From Segatella copri (GTDB taxonomy: Bacteria > Bacteroidota > Bacteroidia > Bacteroidales > Bacteroidaceae), in NCBI RefSeq assembly GCF_009495355.1, contig NZ_VZAD01000069.1, forward strand, positions 1-56,307: 56,307 nt of DNA, read 5' to 3'. Below, piece by piece: positions 41,481-51,000 of the stretch (position 1 is its first letter; each line of letters opens with the position of its first letter). The position numbers and the translations under genes are program-made. The notes under the pieces were generated by a model that did not search any database, was not told the origin of the DNA, and worked only from the letters and a program-made list of their open reading frames with translations.

Positions 41481-43835
41481 ATGAGAAAGTTTGTTTTCTC
41501 AGCGCTACTCTTAGCCAACAGTTTACCAGAACTTGCACAGGACAAGTTGCCATTCAACTTATGGTACACCAAGCCTGCAACAGTCTTCGAAGAGTCCTTG
41601 CCTATAGGCAACGGCAAGTTGGGAGCCCTCATATATGGAGGCGCCAACAACGATTCTATTTACCTCAACGACATCACCCTGTGGACGGGGAAACCTGTTG
41701 ACAGGCAGGAAGGAGGCGAAGCCTACAAGTGGATTCCTAAGATAAGGGAAGCACTCTTCAGAGAAGATTACAAGGCTGCCGACTCACTTCAGCTGCATGT
41801 ACAAGGGCACAATTCGGAGTATTATCAGCCTCTTGCCATCATCAACATCAAGGACCAGAACCCAGGACAAGCCACCCAGTACTACCGTCAGCTCAGTCTC
41901 GACAGCGCCATAGCCACACTTCGCTATAGCCGTGAAGGGGTTAGCTACACAAGGGAGTACTTCGCATCACATCCAGATAAAGTGATAGCCATCAGGCTCA
42001 CCGCATCACAGAAACAAGCCATCAACTGCGACATCTCGCTTACATCGCTTATCCCTCATCAGGTAAAAGCTTCAAGCAACCAGCTCACACTTACCGGTCA
42101 TGCCATAGGAGAGCCAGAGAACAGCACGCATTTCTGCTCCATACTGAGCATACGAAACACAGATGGAAGTATCACGCCTACCGACTCTACCCTGCACCTA
42201 CAGGGCGTGAGCGAGGCCATCATATGCTTCGTAAACGAGACCAGCTATAATGGTTTCGACAAGCATCCCGTGACCGAAGGAACTCCATATATAGAAAAGG
42301 TGGCAGATGACGCCTGGCATCTGGTCAACTATACTTATCCCGAACTACGCCAACGTCATGTAAACGACTACAAACAATTTTTCGACCGCACCCGTTTCAT
42401 ACTGAAAGGAGCCCGATACGACACTCAGCGCAACACGGAGCAACAACTCCTCGACTATACAAAGAAGCAGGAACAAAACCCATATCTCGAGATGCTCTAT
42501 TTTCAGTTTGGCAGATACCTGCTCATCAGTTGCTCACGCACTCCGGGTGTTCCTGCCAACCTGCAAGGCCTGTGGGCACCAGCCCGTCTGTCGCCATGGC
42601 GAGGCAACTATACCACCAACATCAATCTGGAAGAGAACTACTGGCCTGCAGAAGTAGCCAACCTCTCAGAACTCACCATGCCTGTAGAAGGACTGGTAAA
42701 AGCCCTTGCCGTAACAGGAAAGTACACCGCCAAGCATTTTTATGGTATAGAGGAAGGCTGGTGTGCCGGACATAATACTGATGCATGGGCCATGAGTAAT
42801 CCTGTAGGCACCAAAAAGGGAAGCCCCAAGTGGAGCAACTGGAACATGGGTGGAGCCTGGCTCGTACAGACTCTTTGGGATCACTATGACTACACACGCG
42901 ATCTCGACTTCCTGCGCCAGACAGCTTACCCACTGATGAAAGGTGCTTCCGACTTCATGCTGAAGTGGCTTATCGACAACCCCAAGAAACCGGGCGAACT
43001 CATCACAGCCCCTTCCACCTCACCCGAGGCACAATATATAACAGACAAAGGCTACAAGGGAAGCACCCTATATGGAGGAACTGCCGATCTTGCCATCATT
43101 CACGAGCTCTTCAGGAATACCATCAAGGGAGCAAAGGCACTCAATACCGACCTTGCATATCAGGCTACTCTGCAAGATGCCATCAATCGTTTGCATCCTT
43201 ATCAGATAGGCAAGAGGGGTAATCTGCAAGAATGGTACTACGACTGGGACGACCGGGATTGGCAACATCGCCATCAGTCTCATCTCTTAGGTCTGTATCC
43301 TTTCAACCATATCACATTAGTCAAGACTCCTGAAATTGCTGCAGCCGCATCCAAATCGTTGGAGATCAAGGGCGACAACTCTACTGGTTGGAGTACAGGA
43401 TGGCGCATCTGTCTGTGGGCTCGTCTGCACAGAGCCGACAAGTCGTACGCCATTCTGCGCAAACTGCTCAACTATGTCAGTCCCAACACGTTAAAGAACC
43501 ATTCTTCCGGAGGCACTTACCCCAACCTCTTTGATGCTCACCCACCCTTCCAGATTGATGGAAACTTTGGTGGAACTGCTGGTATCTGTGAGATGCTGAT
43601 GCAGTGTGATGGCGACACGATGGAACTGCTGCCATCACTCCCTGAAGTATGGAATACTGGCGAGATAAACGGTATCAAGGCGCGTGGCAACTACAAGATC
43701 GACCTCAGTTGGAAGAATCGGAAGGTTGCCAAAGCCAAGATTACCAGCCATCAGGCTGGCGTGCTCACCGTTTGCTACAACGGCAAGCAGAAAAAACTGC
43801 ATTTCAAGGCTGGTGAGACCAAGACGGTCAAATAA
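41481..43835 (+). CDS. Secreted alpha-L-fucosidase, glycoside hydrolase family 95
   Basis: 784 residues. Signal peptide about 1-20 (ends ELAQ). N-terminal GH95 beta domain with PIGNGKLGALIYGG and DITLWTGKP, then the (alpha/alpha)6 barrel. Expected catalytic positions are present: Asn380 and Asn382 in TTNINLEENYWP, Glu516 in APSTSPEAQY and Asp693 in IDGNFGGTAG, matching Asn, Asn, Glu and Asp of the Bifidobacterium AfcA enzyme. It inverts and releases fucose from host or plant glycans. Another GH95 activity (alpha-galactosidase) is possible. Followed after 41 nt by an exported GH78-like fragment protein. Confidence 0.92.
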   Translation: MRKFVFSALLLANSLPELAQDKLPFNLWYTKPATVFEESLPIGNGKLGALIYGGANNDSIYLNDITLWTGKPVDRQEGGEAYKWIPKIREALFREDYKAADSLQLHVQGHNSEYYQPLAIINIKDQNPGQATQYYRQLSLDSAIATLRYSREGVSYTREYFASHPDKVIAIRLTASQKQAINCDISLTSLIPHQVKASSNQLTLTGHAIGEPENSTHFCSILSIRNTDGSITPTDSTLHLQGVSEAIICFVNETSYNGFDKHPVTEGTPYIEKVADDAWHLVNYTYPELRQRHVNDYKQFFDRTRFILKGARYDTQRNTEQQLLDYTKKQEQNPYLEMLYFQFGRYLLISCSRTPGVPANLQGLWAPARLSPWRGNYTTNINLEENYWPAEVANLSELTMPVEGLVKALAVTGKYTAKHFYGIEEGWCAGHNTDAWAMSNPVGTKKGSPKWSNWNMGGAWLVQTLWDHYDYTRDLDFLRQTAYPLMKGASDFMLKWLIDNPKKPGELITAPSTSPEAQYITDKGYKGSTLYGGTADLAIIHELFRNTIKGAKALNTDLAYQATLQDAINRLHPYQIGKRGNLQEWYYDWDDRDWQHRHQSHLLGLYPFNHITLVKTPEIAAAASKSLEIKGDNSTGWSTGWRICLWARLHRADKSYAILRKLLNYVSPNTLKNHSSGGTYPNLFDAHPPFQIDGNFGGTAGICEMLMQCDGDTMELLPSLPEVWNTGEINGIKARGNYKIDLSWKNRKVAKAKITSHQAGVLTVCYNGKQKKLHFKAGETKTVK

Positions 43836-43876
43836 AAGGCTGCGACCAAGTGACGATAATAATAACTTTCAAATAA

Positions 43877-44809
43877 ATGATACGCAAAATCATTTGTATC
43901 ATATTCTCCATCCTCTGGGTACTGAACTCGCATAGTCAAGAGTTCGGTACCCACTGGATTTCTTATCCCTTTCCCGACGACAGCACCGAGGTGATGTTCC
44001 GCCATACTTATATCACCAAGCACCGTCCCCAACAGGCATATATCACCTTTGCCAGTATGGGCAGCTGCAAGGTATATATCAACGAGAGAAATGTATCGAG
44101 AGAAGTCTACTACAAAAACACGACTCCGCAGGGAATCCTTCTGCATACCTACGATGTGACTCGTTATCTGCGACCAGACTCCAATACCATAGCCGTATGG
44201 TATGCGCCATGCCCTCAGGCTACAGCATATTCACAGAATGCTGCCAGCAAACAACTAACATTGGATTATTATGGAACAAGCCATAACGGCTCGGCGTTCT
44301 ATCAACAAGCCGACGAATCCTGGAGCTGCAGCCTGTCTGAAGGCAACCGGATAACGCAAGACAGCATAGGAAACACCATAGAGGTTTTCGACAACAGACA
44401 ATATGACAACAACTGGAAAGCCTCCGACTTCTTCTTCCAAGAATCCGAAAAGCCCGTGCACAGACTTTTGAAAGAGACCAAGGGCATCTACACCACACTA
44501 CCCACTTACCCTGCCTATGTCAACAGGCTAAGATATGTATTGTCGCCTATTGCCGAATACGAAGATTCTTTAGGCCTCCACTACGACTTCGGCCGTTTCT
44601 TCCAAGGCTCCGTACGCATCACACTGCGCGAGGCCAAGAAGGGAGAAAAACTTGAGATAAACGGACTGGTATATATCTGCAGTGGCGAAATGGACGAACA
44701 AGCCTTCCGCCGTCTCAGCACGAGCCGGCAAAAATCCATCACCATCAAGGGCGACCGCCATTTCCGCAAGAGTCAGATACAGAAAATAGAAGGATTGGAA
44801 ATCTACTAA
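43877..44809 (+). CDS. Exported protein resembling the non-catalytic front of GH78 alpha-L-rhamnosidases
   Basis: 310 residues. Signal peptide (about 1-20, SHSQE). The part with VMFRHTYITKHRPQQAYITFASMGSCKVYINERNV...LLHTYDVTRYLRPDSNTIAVWYA is the jelly-roll sugar-binding fold found at the start of rhamnosidases and GH2-type enzymes. Later YDFGRFFQGSVRITLREAKKGEKLEI matches the beta domain that precedes the GH78 barrel. The barrel itself is missing. It could be a carbohydrate-binding partner of the GH95 enzyme or a truncated enzyme. Its stop overlaps that of the DUF3109 gene on the other strand. Confidence 0.7.
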   Translation: MIRKIICIIFSILWVLNSHSQEFGTHWISYPFPDDSTEVMFRHTYITKHRPQQAYITFASMGSCKVYINERNVSREVYYKNTTPQGILLHTYDVTRYLRPDSNTIAVWYAPCPQATAYSQNAASKQLTLDYYGTSHNGSAFYQQADESWSCSLSEGNRITQDSIGNTIEVFDNRQYDNNWKASDFFFQESEKPVHRLLKETKGIYTTLPTYPAYVNRLRYVLSPIAEYEDSLGLHYDFGRFFQGSVRITLREAKKGEKLEINGLVYICSGEMDEQAFRRLSTSRQKSITIKGDRHFRKSQIQKIEGLEIY

Positions 44810-45429
44810 TAGCCCAACTCACGGGCTACAGCACACAGTTCGTCATACCACTCTTGTCCAAATCGTTTGACAAGAGGGCCTTCAAGGAACTTATATACGG
44901 GCAGGTTCAACTCCTCGCCCTTCTTCACGGCTGCCTTACAGATCTTCCATTTGTTATAGTTCAAACCATACACCCCGTTGCCAAAGTGTTTGGCACGAAT
45001 GGGATACAAGGCACATGAGATGGGTTTCATGAACTTAGACTTTCCCTCACGATAGGCACGCTCCAAGGCACAAAGACAGCAGTTCTGTATGGTGTGTCCG
45101 TCGCTCATGTCTTTCAGGTCCTGATAGCAGGTAAATACGCAGTCCTTGCCATTAACGATGCTCGTCACCAAGTCGCCTTCTATATCCGTATACGCCACAC
45201 CCTGCTTATCTATGACAGCCTGTGCCGAAGCCGACAGGTCTTCCCAAACGACATCGAGCATATTCTCTATCTCCATAATCTCGTCGAGACTTACAGGAGC
45301 ACCGGCATCGCCTTCGATACAGCACTCTCCCTTGCAGGCATCAAGGTCGCAACAGAATTTTTCAGTAATAATATTAGGTGATACCAGCACATCACCCACC
45401 TGAAGAATACGCAGTTCGTCTTTGTTCAT
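44806..45429 (-). CDS. DUF3109 family protein
   Basis: 207 residues with many cysteines in the DUF3109 pattern: FCCDLDACKGECCIEGDAGAP near the N-terminus (C-C-C-CC), NGKDCVFTCY, QNCCLCALERA and KPISCALYPIR. Such spacing suggests metal or Fe-S binding. The protein is soluble and the function unknown. It follows ung with a 48-nt gap on the same strand. Convergent with the GH78-like gene by overlapping stops. Confidence 0.85.
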   Translation of the reverse strand: MNKDELRILQVGDVLVSPNIITEKFCCDLDACKGECCIEGDAGAPVSLDEIMEIENMLDVVWEDLSASAQAVIDKQGVAYTDIEGDLVTSIVNGKDCVFTCYQDLKDMSDGHTIQNCCLCALERAYREGKSKFMKPISCALYPIRAKHFGNGVYGLNYNKWKICKAAVKKGEELNLPVYKFLEGPLVKRFGQEWYDELCAVARELGY

Positions 45430-45477
45430 AAATGTTTCCTGTATATATAAATATGTATAACCTCTTTTCTGCTGCCT

Positions 45478-46143
45478 CTACCATTGTATCGGTTCTATCC
45501 CATTCTGTCTGAGATATTCGTTACTGCGGGAGAAATGATGATTACCAAACCATCCGCCGCGGTTGGCAGATAATGGCGAAGGATGCACGCTCTGCAATAT
45601 CAGATGGCGCGAAGAGTCGATGAGTGAAGCCTTGCTGCGGGCATAGCCTCCCCAAAGAATAAATACCAGATGCTCCTTGTCCCTGCTGAGAGCCTTGATA
45701 GCAGCATCCGTAAACTGTTCCCATCCCTTGCGCTGATGGCTCGCAGCCTGATGGGCTCTAACTGTCAGGGTGGCATTGAGCAATAACACTCCCTGTTTGG
45801 CCCAGCGGGTCAAATCACCTGTAGCAGGCATCGGAATACCAAGATCCATCTGTATTTCCTTAAAGATATTCATCAACGATGGTGGAAAAGTGACTCCTTC
45901 GGGTACAGAGAAACTCAGTCCCATAGCCTGTCCTGGCTCATGGTAAGGATCCTGACCGATAATCACCACCTTTACATCATCAAAAGGGCAAAGATTGAAG
46001 GCATTGAATATCAGGCGTCCGGGAGGATAACAAGGCGTATGCAGATATTCCTCTCGTACAAAGTTGCTGAGATCGACAAAATACTGCTTCTCGAACTCGT
46101 CACCTATGTGCTGTCTCCAGCTGTCTTCTATCTTTACGTTCAT
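45478..46143 (-). CDS. ung: Uracil-DNA glycosylase
   Basis: 221 residues. Family 1 UDG motifs: GQDPYH with catalytic Asp65, FSVPEGVTFPPSLMNIFKE, LLLNATLTVRAHQAASH, ILWGGYARSK, and the HPSPLSA His loop near the end. It removes uracil from DNA. It complements dut (18.3 kb), although they are not neighbours. Upstream lie palindromic repeats instead of a clear promoter. Confidence 0.95.
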   Translation of the reverse strand: MNVKIEDSWRQHIGDEFEKQYFVDLSNFVREEYLHTPCYPPGRLIFNAFNLCPFDDVKVVIIGQDPYHEPGQAMGLSFSVPEGVTFPPSLMNIFKEIQMDLGIPMPATGDLTRWAKQGVLLLNATLTVRAHQAASHQRKGWEQFTDAAIKALSRDKEHLVFILWGGYARSKASLIDSSRHLILQSVHPSPLSANRGGWFGNHHFSRSNEYLRQNGIEPIQW

Positions 46144-46160
46144 GCTTAATATAAATTTAA

Positions 46161-46223
46161 AAGTATCTTAAGATACTTGTGCAAGTATCTTATATTACTT
46201 GGTCAAGTATCTTAGGATACTTT
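46161..46223. repeat. Cluster of AAGTATCTTA palindromic repeats
   Basis: AAGTATCTTAAGATACTT (46161-46178, perfect palindrome), AAGTATCTTA half-copy (about 46183), and AAGTATCTTAGGATACTT (46205-46222). They fill the gap between the gpmI stop and the ung ATG. The leftmost one, read on the minus strand, is followed by TTTAAATTT and could be the gpmI terminator; the repetition is more than a terminator needs. Confidence 0.55.
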
Positions 46224-46246
46224 TTATAGGTATATAAAATCGTATT

Positions 46247-47770
46247 TTACTTATTGTCAGAAATCAAGTTCTCACCTGTCATGTCAGCAGGCTGCTCCAA
46301 GCCCATGATATGGAGGATAGAAGGAGCCACGTCGGCCAGACGACCATCCTTAACAGTAGCTGAGTTGTTGTCTGTTACATAGATGAATGGCACTGGGTTC
46401 AGCGAGTGGGCGGTGTTTGGAGTACCGTCAGCATTGATGGCATGATCAGCATTTCCATGGTCAGCGATGATGATAGCCTCATAATCGTTGGCCTTAGCTG
46501 CCTCGATAACATCCTTTACGCAGTTGTCTACAGCATGAACAGCCTTGGCAATAGCATTGTAGATACCGGTGTGGCCTACCATATCACCATTGGCGAAGTT
46601 GACAACGATGAAGTCATACTCCTGTGTATTGATGGCACCCACCAACTTGTCCTTCACCTCGTAAGCGCTCATTTCTGGCTTCAAGTCGTAGGTAGCAACC
46701 TTTGGAGAAGGCACGAGGATACGGTCCTCACCCTCATAAGGTGTCTCACGGCCACCATTGAAGAAGAATGTCACGTGTGCATACTTCTCTGTCTCAGCTG
46801 TATGGAGCTGCTTCTTGCCCTGCTTGCTCAGGTACTCACCAAGAGTATCCATTACATTTTCCTTAGGGAAGAGGATGTGTACACCCTTGAAGCTTGCATC
46901 GTATGGAGTCATGCAGTAGTACTGCAGATCCTTGATGGTGTGCATGCCTTCCTCTGGCATATCCTGCTGAGTCAACACCTGGGTCAGCTCCTTGGCACGG
47001 TCGTTACGGTAGTTGATGAAGATAATGACATCACCTTCCTGTATGGTGCCGTCAACGGTAGAGTTGCAGATTGGCTTGATGAACTCGTCGGTCACGTCCT
47101 CATCGTAGCTTTCCTGCATAGCCTTTACCATATCGTCTGCCTGCTTGCCCTTGCCCTCTACGAGCAGGTCGTAAGCCTCTTTCACACGGTTCCAGCGTTT
47201 GTCACGGTCCATAGCATAGAAACGACCTACGATGCTTGCGATATGAGCATCGTTCTTCTCGCAACAAGCCTGAACCTGCTCGATGAAGCCCTTACCGCTC
47301 TTTGGGTCGGTATCACGGCCGTCCATGAAACAGTGAACGTATGTATTCTTCAAACCATATTCCTTAGAAATCTCAATCAACTTGTAGAGGTGGTTGAGAG
47401 AAGAGTGCACGCCGCCAGTAGAGGTAAGACCCATCAGGTGGAGCTTCTTGCCTGTCTTCTGAGCATAGCTGTAAGCGTTGATGATTTCCTGATTCTTCAG
47501 AATATCACCGCTTTCGCAAGCCTTGTTGATCTTAACGAGGTCCTGATATACCACACGACCTGCGCCGATATTGAGGTGACCTACCTCTGAGTTACCCATC
47601 TGTCCTTCAGGCAAGCCTACGTTTTCACCGCAAGCCTGGAGCTGAGAGTGTGCTGAAACTGCTGTCAAATAATCCAGGTAAGGAGTTGGCGTATTATAGA
47701 TTACGTCACCCTTGCCATGCTGTCCGATTCCCCATCCATCGAGAATCATCAAAAGAGCTTTTTTTGCCAT
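46247..47770 (-). CDS. gpmI: 2,3-bisphosphoglycerate-independent phosphoglycerate mutase
   Basis: 507 residues. Metal-site Asp11 in MILDGWG, phospho-Ser61 in [29 protein letters not shown], and IADHGNADH near the C-terminus. It converts 3- to 2-phosphoglycerate in glycolysis, needing manganese and no cofactor. A full-consensus promoter lies upstream. Confidence 0.97.
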   Translation of the reverse strand: MAKKALLMILDGWGIGQHGKGDVIYNTPTPYLDYLTAVSAHSQLQACGENVGLPEGQMGNSEVGHLNIGAGRVVYQDLVKINKACESGDILKNQEIINAYSYAQKTGKKLHLMGLTSTGGVHSSLNHLYKLIEISKEYGLKNTYVHCFMDGRDTDPKSGKGFIEQVQACCEKNDAHIASIVGRFYAMDRDKRWNRVKEAYDLLVEGKGKQADDMVKAMQESYDEDVTDEFIKPICNSTVDGTIQEGDVIIFINYRNDRAKELTQVLTQQDMPEEGMHTIKDLQYYCMTPYDASFKGVHILFPKENVMDTLGEYLSKQGKKQLHTAETEKYAHVTFFFNGGRETPYEGEDRILVPSPKVATYDLKPEMSAYEVKDKLVGAINTQEYDFIVVNFANGDMVGHTGIYNAIAKAVHAVDNCVKDVIEAAKANDYEAIIIADHGNADHAINADGTPNTAHSLNPVPFIYVTDNNSATVKDGRLADVAPSILHIMGLEQPADMTGENLISDNK

Positions 47771-47807
47771 AATTACATTAAAGATATAAAAATTCGAATT
47801 CTGCGTG

Positions 47808-47838
47808 CAAAGTTAAGCAATTTCACCGAAACGGCAAA
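47808..47838 (-). promoter_or_regulatory. Promoter of gpmI
   Basis: Minus-strand TTTG (47835-47838), 19 nt, TAACTTTG (47808-47815): full consensus, 37 bases before the ATG. Confidence 0.8.
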
Positions 47839-47906
47839 GCAAGGCTCATGAAAAATAATAAAAAAAGACTTGTTGCGTTATATCTTCAGAACAATGTCGT
47901 TTATCA

Positions 47907-48848
47907 ATGAAGAATAGAATCGTACAATTAGACTTTCTGAAGTGTGTGTTCATCCTGCACGTCATCATGATACACTTGGTTTATTTGGGACAGACCTACC
48001 CATGGCTCAAGGAGTTCTTTCTGCTCTATACTACGCCTGTCTTCTTTGTCATCTCGGGTTTCCTGGCTCATGTCGACAAGCCATTTTCCGAATTCTGCCA
48101 AAAGGTGAAATGGTGGCTTGTGCCCTACATTGTCATGGAGGGCCTCTACATCATCCTGGCTTCGATACTGCCCATCAATGAGCATATCGACAGGCTCGAC
48201 AGGCTCGTCTTTCTGCGCAAACTTGCCATGGAGCCACTGGGGCCATACTGGTACATCCACAATCTCATCATCAGCTATGTGGCCTATTATGCCGTTTCAT
48301 GGCTTTACCGCAACAAGATCAAGATAGGAGCCCTGCTGCTCACGGTTGCCTTCATCGGTATTTTTGTGGTTTGGTTGGACATCATCTCCTGGCATTGCTG
48401 CATCTTCTTCACCATTGGTGTGGGCATCAAGCTCCTTCGCGTGCCATTCCTGAGTGTCTTCCGCCCGTCATTGTTTGCCATCATCGTCACCATCGTGGGC
48501 ATTACTTCCTGGCAGAGTTCTTATCCTGCCCTGGTCCGCAGCCTGTGGCTCACCTACGTGATGACAGTATTCTGGCTGACGGTATATAGATTCATGCCCC
48601 AACTCTTCAGGAAAGGAGCGTTCGTCATCGGAAAGAACACCCTCCCCATCCTGTTGTTCTCGCCGGCTTTCACCATCATCACCAAGTTCTTTGTGCCTTT
48701 GTTCACTTTCGATCCTACGGTCATCCTCTTCACAATAACAGCTGTGGCCTTCACCGTCTGCGGTTGTTTGCTGACGGCAAAGGCCATGGATTATCTCAGG
48801 ATTTCTCCTTATTTCTGCGGAAAGGATCATTTTTTCTGTCGCAAGTAG
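47907..48848 (+). CDS. Acyltransferase family 3 membrane protein
   Basis: 313 residues with about nine to ten hydrophobic helices. It has the acyltransferase-3 opening (QLDFLKCVFILHVIMIHL, with the early His), FFVISGFLAH and a WYIHNLI segment. Such proteins O-acylate surface sugars or other extracytoplasmic substrates. Substrate not readable. Divergent from gpmI, convergent with the lipoprotein gene at 48883. The promoter is not obvious. Confidence 0.85.
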   Translation: MKNRIVQLDFLKCVFILHVIMIHLVYLGQTYPWLKEFFLLYTTPVFFVISGFLAHVDKPFSEFCQKVKWWLVPYIVMEGLYIILASILPINEHIDRLDRLVFLRKLAMEPLGPYWYIHNLIISYVAYYAVSWLYRNKIKIGALLLTVAFIGIFVVWLDIISWHCCIFFTIGVGIKLLRVPFLSVFRPSLFAIIVTIVGITSWQSSYPALVRSLWLTYVMTVFWLTVYRFMPQLFRKGAFVIGKNTLPILLFSPAFTIITKFFVPLFTFDPTVILFTITAVAFTVCGCLLTAKAMDYLRISPYFCGKDHFFCRK

Positions 48849-48882
48849 CTCTTATGAGCATGCACAGGACAGGCGAAAGCAT

Positions 48883-49662
48883 CTAAATAATCATTCGAAA
48901 GCTTACTACTTTATACGACAGCACCACTCGTTTCACTTTGTCCTGTCCAAACTTCTGTTGATAGTAATCCGTCAAGTCACAAGTAAAAGTTCCATACTTC
49001 GTAGGTTCTCCACCAGAAGGTCGTCTCACTTCATCCAGCGAGAAAGTAAAGGCCTGCTTCTTATCCATGTCAGGCCAAGCATAGAACTTGTATTCAGTAT
49101 CTCCTTTTGCATAATCCACATAAAAGTCCCTTAATTCATCACGATTGCTGGAATAACTCATATTCCATCTTCCTTTACTACCATAACCGAAATAAACATC
49201 ATCATTTACCTTCAGTAGCGGAAGAACTTGCGACTCATACATATCAGCACGTATAATCTCCTTCAAATCAGAAGCGCAATCTATTTTTTCGATTCGGTCT
49301 GTTATTCTCCAGAAGTCTATAGCCTCTGTCTTTACCACAACAGTAATAGAAACCTTTTCTTCACCTCTCATTAATTTGACACGAGTACGACCAATCTTCT
49401 TGGGTACAATGATATGATTACCAGTTTCTTGATTCACTTGCAACTCTGCCACACCATCATTCTCATTAGAAATACTGCACGATGCATCCAAGGTTCGCCC
49501 AACAGCATCCTCCAAAGAATACTCCTCATCTGCGTCCAAGAAACAATCCAACAAATAGCCGCTCCGCTCGAAATAAGGCGCATCATCGTCCTTACAGCTT
49601 GTCAACAACACGCTTATTATTACTACAAACAACAAACTCACTTTACAAAAACACTGCTTCAT
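48883..49662 (-). CDS. Lipoprotein with Ig-like (BIG2-like) segment, end of the C10 protease operon
   Basis: 259 residues from ATG 49662; a longer frame from 49689 overlaps the protease gene. The signal ends LLTSC, a clear lipobox. Residues about 55-110 (DASCSISNENDGVAELQV, IIVPKKIGRTRVKL, VSITVVVKTEA) read like a bacterial Ig-like domain; the rest is beta-rich with no family I recognise. It starts 4 nt after the C10 peptidase stop, so it is made together with the protease. In other Bacteroidetes, C10 genes are paired with small inhibitors, so an inhibitor or binding-partner role is possible but unproven. Confidence 0.72.
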   Translation of the reverse strand: MKQCFCKVSLLFVVIISVLLTSCKDDDAPYFERSGYLLDCFLDADEEYSLEDAVGRTLDASCSISNENDGVAELQVNQETGNHIIVPKKIGRTRVKLMRGEEKVSITVVVKTEAIDFWRITDRIEKIDCASDLKEIIRADMYESQVLPLLKVNDDVYFGYGSKGRWNMSYSSNRDELRDFYVDYAKGDTEYKFYAWPDMDKKQAFTFSLDEVRRPSGGEPTKYGTFTCDLTDYYQQKFGQDKVKRVVLSYKVVSFRMII

Positions 49663-49666
49663 CACT

Positions 49667-50995
49667 TTATTTCTTTTTAATGTTTGCATGTATATTTAAC
49701 AATCTATCTAATTTCACCCCAGGTAAATCAAACTTGATTCCAGCATCTTCTAAAAGATAATAACCATCATAAGAACCATTCCACCCCCAATTATTATGAA
49801 CATAAAAAGCGTGTTCTTTATATGATTCAAAATTGAAATTTGCAATCATATAACCATCAATAATCCAAGAATGACATACTTCTTCAACCTCATTTTCAAG
49901 CCCTACAGCATTTGCTTCGACAAGACTGCCATTATTTATAGAATTATATATACTATTCCAATTGAAAGGAGTCAATTTATCACATTGCATACCAACTTGT
50001 CCCAATACAACTTCGATAGCATTAATATTTGTTGAGGTCGCATCGCATTCATGTTTTGCCTCCGCTTTATCACCAATCCACTTCATCAAAAAACCAATTT
50101 GATTTTTTAATTGCCTGCTTGCCGATCTATCTATGCATGTTTGCTTTTTAAGCATTTTCCAATCTACCAATTGACCATTTATACTAAGTTTTGGCTCATA
50201 ATATGCAAGTGCTTGAGCTATTGCAACTACACCACATCCAGCAGGACACCTGTAATCGTAAGCTGCATTAGTACATCCTTTTTGCTCCAACTTGCAATTA
50301 TATGGATAACCTTGTCCCCATTTAACAGATAGCTCTGGAAACTTTGTGTTAGACCTTTCAAACTGCCATCCTTGATCTTCCATTTCCCAAATTTCATAAA
50401 TTTCCAATTTTTCTGATCGAGTTTGCATTACGCTCTTCTTTTTTGCAGTATTCGCCAAAGAGTCCTTTATTGTATTAAAGAAGTATGCTTGTTTTAAGCA
50501 AGCATGAATACTGGCTTCTTTCAGCAAAGAAATAATTTGATATTGCTCATAGGTCTTTTCTGAAGTAGCATTAGGAACAAAAGCGAGAATTCTTGCCGTC
50601 CTTATGTCTCCAGAAACCAAAGCATAGCCATGCTTGTCATCTTTGTCCATTTGGACATAATATATCGGAATAGAGTCTTGCTTTTGATTTTCAGAACATC
50701 TTGAAAGTCCACCCAAACAAACATTCTGCTTAGAAATAATCTTCAAATCAAGTTTTCCCTCTGTACTTCTTGAAGGTTTAGGCGAAGCTAATTCACTGAA
50801 CTTTTCCACAGACTTTAAGACTGCAGACTCAGACAGCTGGTAGTTATCTAACAAACTCACTTGTTCCCAATATGTCAAGGTATCGACAGATGCTGACGGA
50901 GTTTGCGGATCAACACAGAGATTTTCAGGATTAGAACATGCAGCCATGCTCATAAGGAGCATAGCTGCTATTACATTATAAACCACTTGTTTCAT
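49667..50995 (-). CDS. C10 family cysteine peptidase (streptopain-like), lipoprotein
   Basis: 442 residues. Lipobox MSMAAC (Cys20), then an inhibitory propeptide with the C10/Spi block HGYALVSGDIRTARILAFV (122-140). The catalytic domain begins near 220: the nucleophile is Cys254 in PAGCGVVAIAQALAYY, catalytic His375 in CHSWIIDGY, then HNNWGWNGSYDGYYLL. The fold and motifs are those of SpeB and the Bacteroides fragilis bfp proteases. All catalytic residues are intact, so it should be active after propeptide removal, at the cell surface or in the periplasm. Its start is 5 nt after the preceding ORF. Confidence 0.9.
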   Translation of the reverse strand: MKQVVYNVIAAMLLMSMAACSNPENLCVDPQTPSASVDTLTYWEQVSLLDNYQLSESAVLKSVEKFSELASPKPSRSTEGKLDLKIISKQNVCLGGLSRCSENQKQDSIPIYYVQMDKDDKHGYALVSGDIRTARILAFVPNATSEKTYEQYQIISLLKEASIHACLKQAYFFNTIKDSLANTAKKKSVMQTRSEKLEIYEIWEMEDQGWQFERSNTKFPELSVKWGQGYPYNCKLEQKGCTNAAYDYRCPAGCGVVAIAQALAYYEPKLSINGQLVDWKMLKKQTCIDRSASRQLKNQIGFLMKWIGDKAEAKHECDATSTNINAIEVVLGQVGMQCDKLTPFNWNSIYNSINNGSLVEANAVGLENEVEEVCHSWIIDGYMIANFNFESYKEHAFYVHNNWGWNGSYDGYYLLEDAGIKFDLPGVKLDRLLNIHANIKKK

Positions 50996-51000
50996 AGTCG

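Noticed and set aside
46161..46223. CRISPR-like array
   Set aside because: Repeats are palindromic, too short (18 nt), with spacers of 4-26 nt and no cas genes.
46406..47590. 394-codon frame opposite gpmI
   Set aside because: Antisense to a highly conserved enzyme.
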